Source: JAHEEL01 sp963785245
GTDB lineage: Bacteria; Actinomycetota; Acidimicrobiia; Spongiisociales; UBA5794
DNA length: 64,000 bases
Direction of reading: 5' to 3'
NCBI GenBank assembly: GCA_963785245.1
Contig: CAWAUO010000006.1
Location: 186,001 to 250,000, forward strand
Below the pieces are notes generated by a model. It was given only the letters and a program-made list of their open reading frames with translations. It had not been told where the DNA came from and made no database searches. Below, in pieces: positions 8,856 to 17,393 of the stretch (its first letter is position 1; each line of letters starts with the position of its first letter). Both the position numbers and the translations under genes were made by a program.

Positions 8856-9676
8856 CGATCGACCTCCTCAGCGATCGCCACGTACGCTTCTGGCGAGAGA
8901 TCCTCGGCCCGCAAGGTCGGGTCGATGCCGCAGCGTTCAAGAGTCGCAGTCGGCTCGGGAATCACGCCGACAAGGCTTCGGCGCACCATCTTCCTCCGCT
9001 GCCCGAATGCCGCGGTCGCAATCTCGACGGCGCGTTCCGCGGCTACCGGCGCCGCATGCCGCACCAACTCGACGACCGCGGACGACACCGACGGCACCGG
9101 GTAGAAGACGGTTGGCGCCACGGCGAAGGCGATTGAGCCGCTCGCGTGGAGCGAGGTGACGATCGACGGGATGCCGTAGGTGCGTGAACCTGGATCGGCG
9201 AGGAGTCGGTCGGCGACCTCGCGTTGCACCAGCATCACGAACCGGTCGACGTTCGCGGCAGATCGGAGCGCGTCGAGGACGATCCCCGTTCCGACGTTGT
9301 ATGGCAGGTTCGACACGAACGACCACGGTCCCGGCCCGAGGTCCAGGCCCAGGTCGACACGGCTCGCATCGGTGTGTCGAAGATCGACGTTTCCGAGGTC
9401 GCCCACGGTGTGCTGAAGCACCCGCACGAGTCCGGCATCAATCTCATACACCACGACACGGGCGCCCGTGGCAGCAAGGCCGGCGGTCAACGTTCCAGTC
9501 CCGCCGCCGATCTCTGCGACGTTCGAGTCCGGTCCGACATCGGCGAGACGCACGATGCGTTGGATGACGTTCGGATCGATAAGGAAGTTCTGGCCGTAGG
9601 CCTGATTCGGTCGAAGTCCGTACTCGTCGAGCAGACTCCGAATGGCTGCCCTCCCCTGTGGTGCGGGTTCAGGCAC
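8852..9676 (-). CDS. rsmA: 16S rRNA dimethyladenosine transferase
   Basis: RsmA (KsgA) dimethylates A1518 and A1519 in the 3' end of 16S rRNA. The SAM-binding motif EIGGGTGTLTAGL and the catalytic motif NLPYNVGTG are clear, and the N-terminal QAYGQNFLIDPNV block is typical. The start is uncertain: the frame is open far upstream, but GTG at 9676 (VPEPAPQG), which overlaps the tatD stop, gives about 274 residues, the usual family length; another GTG lies 18 bases further upstream. Translation is probably coupled to tatD. Confidence 0.92.
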   Translation of the reverse strand: MPEPAPQGRAAIRSLLDEYGLRPNQAYGQNFLIDPNVIQRIVRLADVGPDSNVAEIGGGTGTLTAGLAATGARVVVYEIDAGLVRVLQHTVGDLGNVDLRHTDASRVDLGLDLGPGPWSFVSNLPYNVGTGIVLDALRSAANVDRFVMLVQREVADRLLADPGSRTYGIPSIVTSLHASGSIAFAVAPTVFYPVPSVSSAVVELVRHAAPVAAERAVEIATAAFGQRRKMVRRSLVGVIPEPTATLERCGIDPTLRAEDLSPEAYVAIAEEVDR

Positions 9677-10430
9677 GCGGTGTGCCAAAGACACGGGCCG
9701 CGTTCTCAGCGGTGATGCGCGCGACGTCGTCTTCCGCCATCCCCCAGATCTCTGCGAGCATTGCACCGTTGAGCTTCGTCCACTCCGGTCGGTTGGGTTC
9801 CCCACGGTGCGGTTCCGGGGCGAGATAGGGGGTGTCGGTCTCGACCAGGGTGCACGCAGGAGGGGCCTCGGCTGCCCCGAGACGTACCGTGTCACCGGTC
9901 GTGTACGTAACAGGACCGGCAAACGAGAACGTCGCCCCGAGGGCGCGGAATCGCTTGGTCCAGCGGGGACCGCCGGTCCAGCAGTGGAGGACGGCCTTCT
10001 CTCCGATTTCCGCATCGCCGACAATCTCGTAGATGTCGGCGAACGAATCGCGGGTGTGCACGATCACCGGCTTGTCAAGATCGACGGCGAGTTGGACCTG
10101 GTCCCGGAACGCCCGCTGCTGATCCTCCTTGGGCGACAGGTTTCGGTAGTAGTCCAATCCGACCTCGCCGATCGCCGCCGCCTCGAGGGCCAGAGCGGCG
10201 ATCCTCAGCCTCTGGTCGTCCCATTGATCAGCTTCATGGGGATGGAGTCCCGCAGCCCAGAGCACCCGGTCGGGCCGGCTCGCGGCGATGGTGCGCGCCG
10301 CGAGGCTGGTCTCGAGGTCGACGCCCGGAATGAGCATCCACTCGACACCCTCGGCAACAGCACCGTCGATCGCTGCAAGCGGATCATCGAGCATGAACAC
10401 ATGACAGTGACTGTCGACCCAGGCGACCAT
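9669..10430 (-). CDS. tatD: TatD-family metal-dependent hydrolase
   Basis: The 253-residue protein is a TIM-barrel metallohydrolase of the TatD/YcfH family, with DNase or D-aminoacyl-tRNA deacylase-like roles described in homologues. Metal ligands are visible in WVDSHCHVF (HxH), GEVGLDYYR (Glu), VIVHTRDS, LHCWTGG and TDTPYLAPEPHRG. I chose the ATG at 10430 because GAGGGA precedes it and the product starts directly with VAWVDSHCH. It follows metG after 7 bases and its end overlaps the start of rsmA. Confidence 0.92.
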   Translation of the reverse strand: MVAWVDSHCHVFMLDDPLAAIDGAVAEGVEWMLIPGVDLETSLAARTIAASRPDRVLWAAGLHPHEADQWDDQRLRIAALALEAAAIGEVGLDYYRNLSPKEDQQRAFRDQVQLAVDLDKPVIVHTRDSFADIYEIVGDAEIGEKAVLHCWTGGPRWTKRFRALGATFSFAGPVTYTTGDTVRLGAAEAPPACTLVETDTPYLAPEPHRGEPNRPEWTKLNGAMLAEIWGMAEDDVARITAENAARVFGTPRA

Positions 10431-10437
10431 CGGTCCC

Positions 10438-12099
10438 TCACTCGTCCTCGTCAAAAGGCTCCATCTTGGTATAGAGCGGCCCCAATTCGCCAAGCTTCGT
10501 CCCGGCCTCAATCGACGGACGTTCCCACGCCGGACCGTCGTCGCCCATCCCGACCGAGAATGCTTCGAGCAGCTTGACGGTCGTGAACGGCATGTAGGGG
10601 TACAACGCCACGGCGATCCCTGCGATTGCGTCGATGGCGACCGCGAGGGTGGTCCCGGTGCGGACCAAGTCGGTCTTGGCGGTCTTCCACGGCTCACGGT
10701 CGTTGAGGTAGACGTTGACCGCCTGCGCACCGGCCATCGCACGCTGCAGCCCGCCCCTGAGCCTTACATCTGCGATCAGGTCGCCGACCTCTCCGAGCGT
10801 CGCATCGACTGAGGCGAGGAGCGTCGCATCTTCATCATCGGATCCGGTCGTCGGCTGGACGACACCGTCGAAGTAGCGAGCGGTCATGGCCGCGACGCGA
10901 TTGACGAGGTTGCCCCACGTCGCGACGAGCTCATCGTTGATCCGACGAATCATGTCGTTGTCGGACATGTCGGCGTCGTTGGTCTCCGGGAAGTTGATCG
11001 CGAGGGCATACCGGAGTGCGTCCGGTTCGAAGTGATCGATGTACCACGAGATTGACCGTCCAACTCCCCGACTCGCGGATCCCTTCTCGCCACGGAACGT
11101 GATGAACTGGTTGGCAGGAACATCGGTCGGCAGCTCGAGCCCGCCGTATCCCATCAACAACGCCGGCCAGTACACGGCGTGGAAGGGGATGTTGTCCTTG
11201 CCGATGAAGTAGTAGCTCTCGGCCTCCGGGTTCTCCCACCAGTCCTTCCAGGCATCGGGTTCGCCGCGGAGCCGCGCCCACTCCTTGGCCGCGGAGAGAT
11301 AGCCCATGACGGCTTCCCACCAGACGTAGATCGACTTGCCGTCGCCCAGATCATCGACCGGAAGCGGGATCCCCCACTCGAGGTCCCGGGTGAACGCCCG
11401 ATCGTGGAGTCCGTCGTCGACCATCCCGATGGCGAAGTTGACGACGTGCGGCCGCCAGCCTTCCCGGGAGCGAAGCCACTCGAGCAGCGGCTCCTGGAAC
11501 TCCGACAGTTTCCAGTAGTAGTGCTCGGTCTCGCGCAGCACCGGAACGGTCGTCGACAGCTTGGATCGGGGGTCGATCAGGTCGATCGGGTCGAGCGTCC
11601 GGCCGCAGTTGTCACACTGATCGCCGCGGGCATCGCCGTATCCGCAATGCGGGCAGGTTCCTTCGACATAGCGATCGGGGAGAAAACGCCCGACTTCCTG
11701 GTCGAAGAACTGCTCGGTCGTCTTGCGGTAGAGGTAGCCATTGTCGAGCAGTCGCACAAAGAAGTCCTGCGCGACCTCGCGGTGCGTGTCGGTCCCCGTC
11801 GTCGTGTACAGGTCGTAGGTGAAGCCGAGGTCCTTCCAGTTCTGCTCGATCTCGCTGTGGTAGCGATCGACGATCTCTGCCGGGCTGACACCCTCTTCGT
11901 CGGCACGGACCGTGATCGGGGTGCCGTGCACGTCGCTGCCCGAAACCATCAGAACCCGATTGCCGATTGCCCGCTGGTAGCGGGCAAACACGTCGGGGGG
12001 GAGGTAGGCGCCACCGAGGTGGCCGAGATGGCGCGAACCACTGGCGTACGGCCAGGCAACGGCCACGAGAACGTTCTTGGGTTGGTGGGTGTCAGTCAC
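10438..12099 (-). CDS. metG: Methionyl-tRNA synthetase
   Basis: The class I synthetase charges tRNA-Met. It shows a HIGH-like box in SGSRHLGHLGGAYL, a zinc knuckle CPHCGYGDARGDQCDNC near residues 140-156, and a KMSKS-region variant KGSASRGVG near residue 345 that resembles the archaeal/MetG1 subgroup. There is no C-terminal EMAP-like tRNA-binding domain, so this is the short form of 553 residues. I chose the GTG at 12099 (VTDTHQPKNVLVAVAWPYASG) over the upstream ATG at 12153: the first conserved strand follows it, and TACCAT lies 9 bases before it, suggesting a leaderless mRNA. Confidence 0.93.
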   Translation of the reverse strand: MTDTHQPKNVLVAVAWPYASGSRHLGHLGGAYLPPDVFARYQRAIGNRVLMVSGSDVHGTPITVRADEEGVSPAEIVDRYHSEIEQNWKDLGFTYDLYTTTGTDTHREVAQDFFVRLLDNGYLYRKTTEQFFDQEVGRFLPDRYVEGTCPHCGYGDARGDQCDNCGRTLDPIDLIDPRSKLSTTVPVLRETEHYYWKLSEFQEPLLEWLRSREGWRPHVVNFAIGMVDDGLHDRAFTRDLEWGIPLPVDDLGDGKSIYVWWEAVMGYLSAAKEWARLRGEPDAWKDWWENPEAESYYFIGKDNIPFHAVYWPALLMGYGGLELPTDVPANQFITFRGEKGSASRGVGRSISWYIDHFEPDALRYALAINFPETNDADMSDNDMIRRINDELVATWGNLVNRVAAMTARYFDGVVQPTTGSDDEDATLLASVDATLGEVGDLIADVRLRGGLQRAMAGAQAVNVYLNDREPWKTAKTDLVRTGTTLAVAIDAIAGIAVALYPYMPFTTVKLLEAFSVGMGDDGPAWERPSIEAGTKLGELGPLYTKMEPFDEDE

Positions 12100-12108
12100 G
12101 GTGGTGCG

Positions 12109-12114
12109 ATGGTA
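12109..12114 (-). promoter_or_regulatory. Probable -10 box of metG
   Basis: TACCAT on the minus strand lies 9 bases before the chosen GTG. It fits the leaderless pattern seen at other genes in this window. Confidence 0.35.
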
Positions 12115-12171
12115 GCGGTGTGGTTCAATGTGGCGCGCGGAGCGAACGACCATACGCGCTCGACCGACCGG

Positions 12172-12177
12172 TACAAT
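12172..12177 (+). promoter_or_regulatory. Probable -10 box of the AbrB-like gene
   Basis: TACAAT matches the -10 consensus well and is followed by a leader of about 40 bases with GGAGG before the start codon. The -35 region is weak. Confidence 0.4.
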
Positions 12178-12224
12178 CTGTCAGGAAAGACTGATCGGCT
12201 CCGACCGTTGATGGAGGTTCCCCG

Positions 12225-12464
12225 TTGGATACCGTGATGGTTCGCAAGATCGACGACCTTGGTCGCATTGTGGTGCCGGCTGAGACGCGACGTCTCTTCA
12301 ACATCCACGAGGGGGACGAACTCGAGATTGGCGTCGAGAACGATGCAATCGTGATCCGCAAGCTCGAAGCGACGTGCGTGTTCTGCGGTTCTGCCGAGGG
12401 GATCTCAGCGTTCAAGAGTCGTGGCGTGTGCGCGGAATGCCGCCGCTCGCTGACCGCCGACTAG
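12225..12464 (+). CDS. AbrB/SpoVT-type transition-state regulator
   Basis: The 79-residue protein starts with a swapped-hairpin AbrB DNA-binding domain: VRKIDDLGRIVVPAETRRLFNIHEGD and the beta-rich LEIGVENDAIVIRK. The C-terminal part has CVFCGS and CAEC, spaced like a small zinc ribbon, close to the C-terminal region of Bacillus AbrB. It should bind DNA as a dimer or tetramer and act as a growth-phase or global regulator; its targets are unknown. A TTG at 12225 with GGAGG seven bases upstream is the likely start; GTG and ATG follow within five codons. Its 3' end overlaps the convergent rsmI by 53 bases. Confidence 0.85.
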   Translation: MDTVMVRKIDDLGRIVVPAETRRLFNIHEGDELEIGVENDAIVIRKLEATCVFCGSAEGISAFKSRGVCAECRRSLTAD

Positions 12465-13293
12465 CAGCGCGAGACTCCAGCGCCGCTTCGTAGAGGGCGC
12501 GGCGCGAGACGCCGGTTTCGGCTGCGACATCCTTCGCGGCGCTCGAGAGCCGCTCCCCTGCAGACATCCGACCCTCCACCAGCACCAGGGCTGCAGCGAA
12601 GTCCGGAGGCTCTTCCGCCTTGCCCTCGAGCACCAGGGTGAACTCGCCCCTTGGTTCGACATCGGCGGTCCAGTGCTCGACGGCCTCCGCGAGCGTTCCG
12701 GTCCAGATCTCTTCGTGGAGTTTCGTGATCTCTCGGGCAACGACGACGATCCGGTCAGGGCCGGCCTGTGCTGCAAGCTCGGCAAGGTCCTTCACGACCC
12801 GGCTCGGTGCCGAGAAGAGCACGACCGGGCGCTCATCGTCGGCGACGGTCTCGATTCTCCGTTCCCGATCCTCGCCGCTGCGTGGGAGGAATCCCTCGAA
12901 CACAAACCGGTCACCCCCGAGACCGGCAACCGCAATCGCCGATGTCACCGCGCTCGGACCGGGAACCACCGACACGACCGCACCAACCGATCGCGCGGCC
13001 CTCACGGCTGCGACCCCGGGATCGGATACCGCCGGCATGCCGGCGTCGCTGACGAGGGCAATGGTCTCCCCCGCTTCAAGCAGCGTGCTGATCTCGACGG
13101 ATCGCTGCTGCTCGTTGCCCTGGAAGAATGATCGCATCTCGGCCTTGACCCCAAGACGCTCGAGGAGTCTGCCGGTACGGCGCGTGTCCTCTGCGAAGAC
13201 GACGGAGGCGCCCCTCAGCGTCTCGGTGAGGCGCGGCGAGGCATCATCCAAATTGCCGATCGGGGTGGCACACACAACAAGGCGACCGCTCAT
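12412..13293 (-). CDS. rsmI: 16S rRNA (cytidine-1402-2'-O)-methyltransferase
   Basis: RsmI methylates C1402 in the ribosomal decoding centre. It belongs to the tetrapyrrole methylase fold: the start GRLVVCATPIGNLDDASPR, then FAEDTRRTGRLLERLGV and the glycine loop VSDAGMPAVSDPG, all conserved in RsmI. The protein has 293 residues. The ATG at 13293 overlaps the stop codon of the DUF192 gene, which supports the start. The C-terminal region (about 235-293) is the usual RsmI extension and overlaps the convergent AbrB-like gene at DNA level. Confidence 0.94.
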   Translation of the reverse strand: MSGRLVVCATPIGNLDDASPRLTETLRGASVVFAEDTRRTGRLLERLGVKAEMRSFFQGNEQQRSVEISTLLEAGETIALVSDAGMPAVSDPGVAAVRAARSVGAVVSVVPGPSAVTSAIAVAGLGGDRFVFEGFLPRSGEDRERRIETVADDERPVVLFSAPSRVVKDLAELAAQAGPDRIVVVAREITKLHEEIWTGTLAEAVEHWTADVEPRGEFTLVLEGKAEEPPDFAAALVLVEGRMSAGERLSSAAKDVAAETGVSRRALYEAALESRAASRRSASGGIPRTRHDS

Positions 13294-13604
13294 GGCACCG
13301 AGGATGGCAGAACGGTGAGTCTTGCGCCGGTATCGGGTCCGCGGTCCCGGATCGGCAACTCGAGGATCCAATCGCTCCGTGCAGCGACGCGTCGGCCTGC
13401 CGTCAGGATGTCCTGATGCACGACGCCGCCGTCACGATCGATGTGAACGATACGGAGCGGGCCCATCCCGGGTGGGGCGTACACCGAGCGGGCACGGAGC
13501 AGCAGGCCGCCGGTCGTTTCGCAGCGCAATCCGATCAGCCGGCCCAGGAACGTGGTCGCGGTCGAAACCTGCGGCGAGCTCCAGGGCCCCGAGGTAGCGA
13601 CCAC
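13290..13604 (-). CDS. DUF192-like protein
   Basis: The product of about 104 residues resembles the DUF192 family of small beta-rich proteins of unknown function: TTFLGRLIGLRCETTGGLLL followed by RSVYAPPGMGPLRIVHID and a C-terminal DWILELP. Family members are often found at the membrane or extracellular side; no signal peptide is seen here. The GTG at 13604 is chosen because the similarity begins just after it and bL37 begins 50 bases away on the other strand. Its stop overlaps the rsmI start, so they are probably one transcript. Confidence 0.6.
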   Translation of the reverse strand: MVATSGPWSSPQVSTATTFLGRLIGLRCETTGGLLLRARSVYAPPGMGPLRIVHIDRDGGVVHQDILTAGRRVAARSDWILELPIRDRGPDTGARLTVLPSSVP

Positions 13605-13653
13605 CAGGCGTCCCGGCCGGTACGACCGACCGCCTGGTACGCTCCCGCTCACT

Positions 13654-13737
13654 ATGGCAAAGGCAAAGCGACGCAAGCTCCGCGCCCGCCGCAGCAAGGC
13701 GAACCACGGCCGCAAGCCGAACGCCGGCCGCGGCTGA
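13654..13737 (+). CDS. Ribosomal protein bL37-like, 27 residues
   Basis: This tiny gene encodes MAKAKRRKLRARRSK then ANHGRKPNAGRG, with 13 Arg/Lys among 27 residues. It matches the pattern of the actinobacterial large-subunit protein bL37, a 23-27-residue basic peptide found in mycobacterial ribosomes, notably the KANHGRKPN core. Such proteins sit buried in 23S rRNA. TACGCT 10 bases before the ATG may be the -10 box, giving a very short leader. It is usually missed by gene finders because of its length. The identification is from the recalled family motif. Confidence 0.75.
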   Translation: MAKAKRRKLRARRSKANHGRKPNAGRG

Positions 13738-13864
13738 GCGCACCCAGCCGTCCTCCGTTTCGATTCCCCGATCCGGTCCCGGTGTCTTTCGCGCGTCATG
13801 AACTCCACGGTACGCAGCGAATCACGCCAGAGATAGAGGGGTGAGAGCGGTCGCCAGTCGTCGG

Positions 13865-15247
13865 CTAGATCCCCAACTGTTGTCTCATCTCTTCGCCGAC
13901 GGACTTGTCGGTGGAGACGATCCAGTAGATGCCGTCGTCGATCCGGTCGATGAACGAGTAGACCCGACCCTGGCGGTAGAGCAAACCACCAGCCGACTCC
14001 TCAGCCGGCCCGGCATCCATGTCATCCCGGATATGGGCAATCAGCCCGTTCGCGAGTTCCTCGGCGTCTCGCTCGGAGTCGCCAACGTAGGACATCACCA
14101 TCGCGACATCGTCGCCCCGGGTGAACACCCGGTAAACGTCGTTCCCCCAACCGGCGGCGGCCTGCGTCACCTCACCTGGCGAGACGGCACCGTCGAGGAC
14201 AAGACGCAGGCCCCACTCGCCGAACGTGGCTTCGTCGTAGATCTCCCACCCGTCCAACTCCACGGTCAGCGGCGCGAGATCACGAGGCGGTTCGTTGCGT
14301 GCATACCGAGCGGGGTCAAGGATCTGCTCGGTCGTCTGCGGCGGACTCTGATAGGCGTCATCAACCGCTGCCAGTCCGCCCGTCGAGGAGACGGCGTCGA
14401 CGAAGACGAGACCCTGGTCGTATGGGAATGTCAGATCCGCCCGAATCCATCCGGGGACCGTGTCGAGCACTGACGAGTCATAGCTCAAGGCTTCGGTCGC
14501 CGCCTGGATCGCCTCGGCGGGACTCATTCCCTCCATATAGACGAACTGCGATCTCGTGGCATCGCCCTCGATGAGCGCCTGGAATGCCGAGAGGTCATCG
14601 CCGTTGCCGTCGTCGACAAGCACATCAAACTCATCGTTGAACTCGAAGTGCTGATCGGTGAGAGCATGGATGAGTTCGTGCAGAACCGTGATCTTCTGGA
14701 GCGGGGTGAACCCTTCGGGTGCGGCGGGAACCACCATCTCCTCGGTGTCGCCGTCATAGAAGCCGGCAACCTGCTCCGTGTAGAGGTCGATCAGCAACTG
14801 GTAGAGGTCGGTCCCCGGTTCGAGCATGCCGAGCATCGCAAAGAAGTCGCTGTCGGTGGCAAGTTCCTCTTGGTCGAGATCCTCGGCCACCACCTCCGAG
14901 ACCCGCTGCGAGAACTCAGCCTCGTCCAGGATCACGACGGTCGGCGTTGCGATGAATGGAAGTCCGCGCACCTGCTCAGCTTCGACCATCAACAGGGCCA
15001 GTTCGGAACGCATCTCCGCGACGACCGACGGATCGATGGACTCCGACGCTGTTCCCGGCACCGAGATCGAGCCCTGTGTCGTCGACGAGGCGCCGGTGGT
15101 GCTCGTGGAATCCTCGCCCGCCACCGTCGTCGTGGATGCAGTGGACGAGGTCGTCGTCGGGTCCGCCTCCGGGCTACACGCGGCCGCGATCAGTGCCAGG
15201 ACGACGACGAGTCCGAGCAGAAGGCGGGAGATCTGGAATCGCTGCAC
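13865..15247 (-). CDS. Lipoprotein with HExxH metalloprotease motif
   Basis: The 460-residue protein starts with a lipoprotein signal (LLLGLVVVLALIAAACS, lipidated Cys near residue 24) and a Ser/Thr-rich linker to about residue 65. The folded part contains TVLHELIHALTDQHF near residue 190, a gluzincin-type HExxH, and LIEGDATRSQF about 35 residues later, where the Glu could be the third zinc ligand. It should be anchored outside the membrane. The substrate is unknown, and I do not recognise a named family. The GTG start is supported by TAGCCT exactly 7 bases upstream. Confidence 0.8.
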   Translation of the reverse strand: MQRFQISRLLLGLVVVLALIAAACSPEADPTTTSSTASTTTVAGEDSTSTTGASSTTQGSISVPGTASESIDPSVVAEMRSELALLMVEAEQVRGLPFIATPTVVILDEAEFSQRVSEVVAEDLDQEELATDSDFFAMLGMLEPGTDLYQLLIDLYTEQVAGFYDGDTEEMVVPAAPEGFTPLQKITVLHELIHALTDQHFEFNDEFDVLVDDGNGDDLSAFQALIEGDATRSQFVYMEGMSPAEAIQAATEALSYDSSVLDTVPGWIRADLTFPYDQGLVFVDAVSSTGGLAAVDDAYQSPPQTTEQILDPARYARNEPPRDLAPLTVELDGWEIYDEATFGEWGLRLVLDGAVSPGEVTQAAAGWGNDVYRVFTRGDDVAMVMSYVGDSERDAEELANGLIAHIRDDMDAGPAEESAGGLLYRQGRVYSFIDRIDDGIYWIVSTDKSVGEEMRQQLGI

Positions 15248-15254
15248 GGCCCGG

Positions 15255-15260
15255 AGGCTA
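15255..15260 (-). promoter_or_regulatory. -10 box, leaderless start of lipoprotein gene
   Basis: TAGCCT on the minus strand, 7 bases before the GTG at 15247. Confidence 0.5.
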
Positions 15261-15291
15261 CCGCCCCGGCTGCCAAACGCGAGCCTCCGCG

Positions 15292-16518
15292 CTACTCGAC
15301 CGTGTCGCCCTTGCCGATCACGACGAGTCCCGACTCCGTGACGGTAAAGCGTTCTCGGTCCGCCGCCTCATCCACCCCGATCTCGAACCCGTCGGGGATC
15401 ACAACGTTCTTGTCGATGATCGCACGGCGAATGGTGGCACCGCGGCCGACGACAACACCGTGCAGGATCAGCGAATCCTCGATGGACGCGTAGGAGTGCA
15501 CTCGTACATCGGAAGAGATGATCGATCGTCGAGTTGTTCCGCCGGAGATGACCACGCCCGCGCCGACGATCGACTCGTAGGCCGCTCCGCGCCGATCATC
15601 GAGATCGAACACGAACTTGGCGGGCGGGAGCGGCGGGCGGTGTGTCAGGATCGGCCACTTCCGGTTGTAGTAGGAGAAGATCGGGTCAACCCTGATCGTG
15701 TCCATGTTCGCCTGGAAATACGCATCGAGGGTTCCCACGTCACGCCAGTAACCGTGTTCCCGATCCGTCTGGCCCGGCACGATGTTCTCGTTGAAGTCGT
15801 AGACGTGCGCGGTACCCTGCTCCACGAACGCGGGAATGATGTTCCCTCCCATGTCGTGCCGGGAGTCGTCGTTCTCCGCGTCTGCTGTGACGGTATTCCT
15901 GAGGGCCTTGGTCTCGAAGACGTAGTTGCCCATCGAGGCGAATGCCCAATCCGGCTCACCGGGAATCGGCTTCGGCTGCTCCGGCTTCTCGACGAACGAG
16001 ACGATCTTGCCGCCTGCATCCGCCTCGATGATGCCGAAGTCGGAGGCCTGGTCGATCGGCACGCGGATCCCGGCGACGGTCGCTGCCGCTCCGGACTCTA
16101 CGTGCTGGTTGACCATCTGGCGCGGGTCCATCCGGTAGATGTGATCGGCGCCGAAGACGATCACGTGGTCTGGCCGCTCGTCGGTGAGGATGTTGAAGTT
16201 CTGGTAGATGGCATCCGCTGAACCCGAGAACCAGTGGGGTCCCCTGCGCATCTGTGCCGGGACCGGGGTCACGTAGTTGCCGAGCATCCCGCTCATCGAC
16301 CATCCGAGCGCCAAATGCCGGTCGAGGCTGTGGCTCTTGTACTGGGTCAGGACGGCGATCTTCCGGTATCCGCCGTTGACGAGGTTCGAGAGGACGAAGT
16401 CGATCAGGCGATAGACCCCACCGAACGGAACGGCCGGCTTCGACCGGTCGCGCGTGAGGGGCCACAGCCGCTTGCCTTCACCACCTGCCAGGACGAGCGA
16501 GAGGACTTTTGGTTCCAT
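15292..16518 (-). CDS. glgC: Glucose-1-phosphate adenylyltransferase
   Basis: GlgC makes ADP-glucose for glycogen synthesis. The 408-residue protein begins VLSLVLAGGEGKRLWPLTRDRSKPA (nucleotide loop), then FGADHIYRMD, FVEKP and the C-terminal left-handed beta-helix with SSDVRVHSYASIEDS. The length is typical. The ATG at 16518 is chosen because TAGGTT lies exactly 7 bases upstream, the leaderless layout seen repeatedly here, and because the conserved strand follows it. Glycogen and trehalose/maltose metabolism (TreS-Mak at 59.5 kb) are linked pathways in Actinobacteria. Confidence 0.94.
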   Translation of the reverse strand: MEPKVLSLVLAGGEGKRLWPLTRDRSKPAVPFGGVYRLIDFVLSNLVNGGYRKIAVLTQYKSHSLDRHLALGWSMSGMLGNYVTPVPAQMRRGPHWFSGSADAIYQNFNILTDERPDHVIVFGADHIYRMDPRQMVNQHVESGAAATVAGIRVPIDQASDFGIIEADAGGKIVSFVEKPEQPKPIPGEPDWAFASMGNYVFETKALRNTVTADAENDDSRHDMGGNIIPAFVEQGTAHVYDFNENIVPGQTDREHGYWRDVGTLDAYFQANMDTIRVDPIFSYYNRKWPILTHRPPLPPAKFVFDLDDRRGAAYESIVGAGVVISGGTTRRSIISSDVRVHSYASIEDSLILHGVVVGRGATIRRAIIDKNVVIPDGFEIGVDEAADRERFTVTESGLVVIGKGDTVE

Positions 16519-16525
16519 GACCCGC

Positions 16526-16531
16526 AACCTA
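16526..16531 (-). promoter_or_regulatory. -10 box, leaderless start of glgC
   Basis: TAGGTT on the minus strand, 7 bases before the ATG at 16518. Confidence 0.5.
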
Positions 16532-17233
16532 GTCGGCCGAAGGCGGGTCGTTGCGGCCTGGAAAGAGACGACCGCCGGAATACAGCGACACGAGACGGGC
16601 CACAACGACCACGAGGTAGATCTGCCCGATCACGGATTCCCACGCCGCAGCAGCCCTGCCGAACACGCCGGCAGGGTAGAAGTCGCCATAGCCGAGCGAT
16701 GTGACCGTCACGAGGCTGAAGTACATGAATACCGTCGACGGCTGGCGCTCCCCGAAGAACAGATCGGCGCCCGACGGGGTGGTGTCGATAAACAGGAAGA
16801 GGTAGGCCGCCGCAACGGCCAACAACAGATAGACGCTGATCGCGCCGAGGATCGTCTCAACGGTGACACTTCGATGCTGCATCAGGCGCCGGAGTGCGAC
16901 GATCGGGGCGGCGACCACCAGCGCGAGCCACACGACCCCGACGTGACCAACACGAGAACTGGTGAAGAGCGCCGCTGCCACGGCCGCGATGACCCCGGTG
17001 CCGGCGACGGCGATTGCCAGGAGGCGTCCTCGTCGCCCGACTCCGGCTGCCGCAACGGCGAGGATCAGCAAGGTAGCCGTGAGGAACGTGACCGTGAGCG
17101 ACAGGACCTCGGCCAATCCTTCCTCTTGTTCGAGGTCGACGAGCAGCAACAACGCAACCGTCACGATCGTCACGTAGAAGAGGAGATCGAAACGGTCATA
17201 GAGCTTCGCGAGGCGTCCGTCGTCTGTCGTCAT
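16529..17233 (-). CDS. Two-pore-helix potassium channel protein
   Basis: This membrane protein of 234 residues has about six hydrophobic segments, and its last pair flanks the selectivity-filter sequence FSLVTVTSLGYGDFYP near residues 180-195 (TxGYGD). This is the ion_trans_2 pore of K+ channels. No RCK/TrkA_N regulatory domain follows; the protein ends soon after the last helix, so gating is unclear. TACCCT 7 bases before the ATG at 17233 favours that start over the ATG at 17272, which would add 13 residues. Confidence 0.85.
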   Translation of the reverse strand: MTTDDGRLAKLYDRFDLLFYVTIVTVALLLLVDLEQEEGLAEVLSLTVTFLTATLLILAVAAAGVGRRGRLLAIAVAGTGVIAAVAAALFTSSRVGHVGVVWLALVVAAPIVALRRLMQHRSVTVETILGAISVYLLLAVAAAYLFLFIDTTPSGADLFFGERQPSTVFMYFSLVTVTSLGYGDFYPAGVFGRAAAAWESVIGQIYLVVVVARLVSLYSGGRLFPGRNDPPSAD

Positions 17234-17240
17234 TGCCGCG

Positions 17241-17246
17241 AGGGTA
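17241..17246 (-). promoter_or_regulatory. -10 box, leaderless start of channel gene
   Basis: TACCCT on the minus strand, 7 bases before the ATG at 17233. Confidence 0.45.
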
Positions 17247-17393
17247 GACCGCAAGCCTCCGACATCGGACACCGCCGGACGGTCCCAGGCTCGCCGGATT
17301 CAGTCTCCGTAGGAGCGAAGCTCACACACATGGACACCGGAGGGTGTGGACACGCTCCTGGACCGCGCGAACGCCTTCGGCCGACGAGCGATC

